The translations under genes were made by a program, and so were the position numbers. A model generated the notes under the pieces. It was not told the origin of the DNA, made no database searches, and worked only from the letters and a program-made list of their open reading frames with translations. A stretch of DNA of 64,000 nt from Rhizobium freirei PRF 81. Lineage in GTDB: Bacteria; Pseudomonadota; Alphaproteobacteria; Rhizobiales; Rhizobiaceae. The stretch covers positions 62,001-126,000 of the forward strand of contig NZ_AQHN01000088.1 in the NCBI RefSeq assembly GCF_000359745.1. The letters run 5' to 3'. Position 1 is the first letter of the stretch. Each line of letters opens with the position of its first letter. Of the stretch, positions 62,064 through 64,000 are shown one piece after another.

Positions 62064-63883
62064 CGTCGGGCAATTCTCTCCTCGCGCGTCTGCGGCGGCT
62101 TATCCGCTTGGCGGAGGCGCCTACTTGGGCAGGACCAACCATCGTCGGGCTCGGCCTTGCCGCCGCAGTCCTTGAGGGCGCCGGCCTCTTTCTCTTCATT
62201 CCCCTCATTCAGAGCCTCGGCGCTGCGACGGCGCAGGAGGGGGAATGGCAGCGAATTTTCAACCAGTTGCTGGCGCCTATTCCGCAGAGCCATTTGACGG
62301 CTTTCCTGGTGGGCGTGCTGTGCGTCAGCATCCTCCTCAAGAATGCCGTCCATCTCATCAATACCTGGGTGACCCGGTATGTCGATGGTCTCGTTGCGCA
62401 TCGGCTGAGAGCAAGGGTCTTCGACCAGACGATCAGCTCGTGCGTCGACTATAGGGTGGAGAACAAGCGCTCGGATATCATTACGACAATTGCCAACAAC
62501 ACCTGGAAGGTCAGTCAGGCCCTGAGCCTCGCCTATCGTTTGATGATCTGCTTCTGCACCTTCATCGTCTTCATGCTGCTGATGCTTCTGATTTCCATCC
62601 GGCTGACTTTCTTCTCGATGATGTTCCTGCTCTTCGGGGCCATGGCCATTCGCCTGGCCACGCGCCGCGCAGACGAGACCGGCAAGGCCGTTGTCGAAGA
62701 AAACAAGCAGTTCGGCTTGAGGATGTGGGAGAGCATCAACGCGCTGCAATTGATCCGCGCTTTCGCCCAGGAAGACTATGAACGCAATCGCTTCCGGAAG
62801 ACCTCCGACAATGTGCGGCGACGCCTCCTGAAGCTCGATATGCTGTGGGCAACACCCGGGCCAGTCTCGGAAATCTCGATCACGATTCTCATTGGCGCGC
62901 TCGTTCTCGTCGCGCAATCAGTTGGCTTGGGCATTGCAGCGCTGGCCGCGTTTCTCTCGCTGCTATATCGTCTTCAGGGCCCTACCCGTGAGCTGCTGCA
63001 ATCGAAGATCGCGCTGGACGGGCTCGCCGGCAGCATCGACGACGTCGATGAGTTTCTGCGGACGACGGAGAAGCCTTTCCTCTCGGAGGGCCATGTACAG
63101 GCGCCGGCCTTCAGGCAAGCCGTCGAATTCCGCAATGTCTCTTTCCGCTATGCGCCCGGACAACCACTGGCGCTGGAGGGCGTCTCCTTCAGCATTCCCG
63201 CCGGCAAGACCACGGCGATCGTCGGCGAGTCGGGGGCCGGAAAATCCACGGTGATGGCGCTGCTCTTTCGCTTCATGGATCCGACGTCCGGTGAGATCGC
63301 GGCGGACGGAATGCCTCTTCCCGAATTCGATCTTCGCAGCTGGCGCAAGCGCTTGTCGCTGATGTCGCAGGAGGTCCACCTTTTCAATGACGCGATATCC
63401 GCCAACATCGCCTATGGCAATCTGGAGGCCGGGCCGGCCGAGATCCGCAAGGCTGCCGAAATCGCCAGGGCGGACGATTTCATCCGGCTGCTTCCGGATG
63501 GCTACGAGACGCGGATCGGCGATCAGGGAATGCGCCTGTCGGGAGGGCAAAGGCAGCGCGTCGCGCTCGCCCGGACGATCCTTCGAAATCCCGATATTCT
63601 GCTTCTGGACGAGGCGACGAACGCGCTCGACGCCGAAACCGAACAGGCGTTTCAGCTGGCGCTCGACGAGTACTCGCATAACCGCACCGTTGTCGTGATC
63701 GCTCACCGGCTCTCGACCGTTCTCGCGGCCGATCAGATCATCGTGATGACAAAGGGCCGCGTGGTCGAGACCGGTTCGCCGGATGAGCTCTTCAAACGGC
63801 AGGGACATTTTTCCAGGCTCCACGAATTTCAGCACGGCCGCCGTGACGGCCGGGAGTTGGGTCATGAGTTACAAGCTAATTGA
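62060..63883 (+). CDS. ABC transporter, MsbA-like fused permease-ATPase
   Basis: 607 residues from a GTG at 62060 overlapping the GT2 stop. The N-terminal six-helix exporter domain spans ~15-340; the ATPase follows with Walker A VGESGAGKST, signature LSGGQRQRVALARTIL, Walker B ILLLDEATNALDAET, and switch His in AHRL. Works as a homodimer. Between two glycosyltransferases it probably exports a lipid-linked oligosaccharide or glycolipid; substrate is inferred. Confidence 0.88.
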   Translation: MTSGNSLLARLRRLIRLAEAPTWAGPTIVGLGLAAAVLEGAGLFLFIPLIQSLGAATAQEGEWQRIFNQLLAPIPQSHLTAFLVGVLCVSILLKNAVHLINTWVTRYVDGLVAHRLRARVFDQTISSCVDYRVENKRSDIITTIANNTWKVSQALSLAYRLMICFCTFIVFMLLMLLISIRLTFFSMMFLLFGAMAIRLATRRADETGKAVVEENKQFGLRMWESINALQLIRAFAQEDYERNRFRKTSDNVRRRLLKLDMLWATPGPVSEISITILIGALVLVAQSVGLGIAALAAFLSLLYRLQGPTRELLQSKIALDGLAGSIDDVDEFLRTTEKPFLSEGHVQAPAFRQAVEFRNVSFRYAPGQPLALEGVSFSIPAGKTTAIVGESGAGKSTVMALLFRFMDPTSGEIAADGMPLPEFDLRSWRKRLSLMSQEVHLFNDAISANIAYGNLEAGPAEIRKAAEIARADDFIRLLPDGYETRIGDQGMRLSGGQRQRVALARTILRNPDILLLDEATNALDAETEQAFQLALDEYSHNRTVVVIAHRLSTVLAADQIIVMTKGRVVETGSPDELFKRQGHFSRLHEFQHGRRDGRELGHELQAN

Positions 63884-64000
63884 TATCGAGTTGTCGGAGC
63901 CCTTGGCGCCGATCGAACTCTCGGCGGAACAGACCGGTGTCGGCCTGGTCGCACGGTGGCAAGGCCGGCTGATTGCATTTGAAATGATCGAGCAGCCAGC
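63864..64000 (+). CDS. Glycosyltransferase-like protein, 3' partial
   Basis: Only the first ~45 residues are in the window (MSYKLIDIELSEPLAPIELS and on to AFEMIEQPA). It overlaps the ABC gene by 20 bases. The start, with PL-x2-IEL and GLVARWQGRLIAFEM, recalls the short beta-rich N-terminal module before GT2 domains in exopolysaccharide loci. The catalytic part lies outside. Confidence 0.5.
   Translation, partial: MSYKLIDIELSEPLAPIELSAEQTGVGLVARWQGRLIAFEMIEQP

Noticed and set aside
1..64000. tRNA genes, CRISPR arrays, transposases and phage genes
   Set aside because: None recognised on reading both strands; short palindromes are explained by the repeats listed.

Overview
The window looks like part of a Rhizobium-type alphaproteobacterial genome, possibly a secondary replicon. 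The evidence is the high G+C coding with strong third-position bias, an hFixL/FxkR/FixK-type oxygen-sensing module, ExoF/ExoP/ExoY-like exopolysaccharide genes, and three copies of a mosaic intergenic repeat resembling the rhizobial RIME element. The genes are densely packed, often with 4-base ATGA or GTGA overlaps. I saw no rRNA, tRNA, CRISPR array, transposase or replication genes.

Bases 1-6.4 kb hold the 3' end of a nonribosomal-peptide-type synthase (carrier end plus thioesterase with Cys in place of the usual nucleophilic Ser). With it are a two-domain protein with a propeller-like C-terminus, a 4'-phosphopantetheinyl transferase, a DegT-family aminotransferase and a GMC oxidoreductase. 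Bases 6.8-17 kb are a surface-polysaccharide locus: flippase, ExoY-like priming transferase, two GT4 glycosyltransferases, an ExoF-like export protein, and an ExoP/Wzc-like co-polymerase reading in frame into a GT2 glycosyltransferase.

Bases 17-27 kb contain an orphan helix-turn-helix protein, then the most notable locus. It encodes a HAD phosphatase, a CDP-alcohol phosphotransferase, PEP mutase, phosphonopyruvate decarboxylase, a PntC-like nucleotidyltransferase, a 2-aminoethylphosphonate transaminase, a SAM methyltransferase and an LplT-like MFS carrier. Together these make a complete predicted route from PEP to CMP-aminoethylphosphonate, and then plausibly to a (methylated) membrane phosphonolipid and its transbilayer movement.

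Bases 27-32 kb carry acetate kinase and phosphoketolase (a phosphoketolase/acetyl-phosphate bypass), a patatin-like protein whose usual catalytic Asp is Asn, and small proteins. Bases 32.6-40.3 kb are a full cytochrome bd module (cydX, cydB, cydA, divergent cydD-cydC) plus a HemN-like oxygen-independent coproporphyrinogen oxidase, with a perfect FNR/FixK box between cydA and cydD. Bases 40.3-47.6 kb hold a hybrid heme-PAS FixL-like kinase, a FixK-like regulator, an OmpR-family FxkR-like regulator with a matching K-box, and CBS/BON, universal-stress and GNAT genes with further FNR/FixK boxes. This is a low-oxygen regulon island.

Bases 48.2-60.8 kb are a nitrate assimilation locus: a sigma-54 promoter, a small membrane protein, nasT, nasS, a second sigma-54 promoter with a terminator-containing leader, nrtA, a repeat, nrtB, nrtC, nirB, nirD, nasA and a 3'-truncated cysG. 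The broken cysG end marks a junction to a second set of glycan genes (GT2, MsbA-like ABC exporter, partial glycosyltransferase) that runs off the right edge. All functional calls come from reading motifs and context; no database search was possible.
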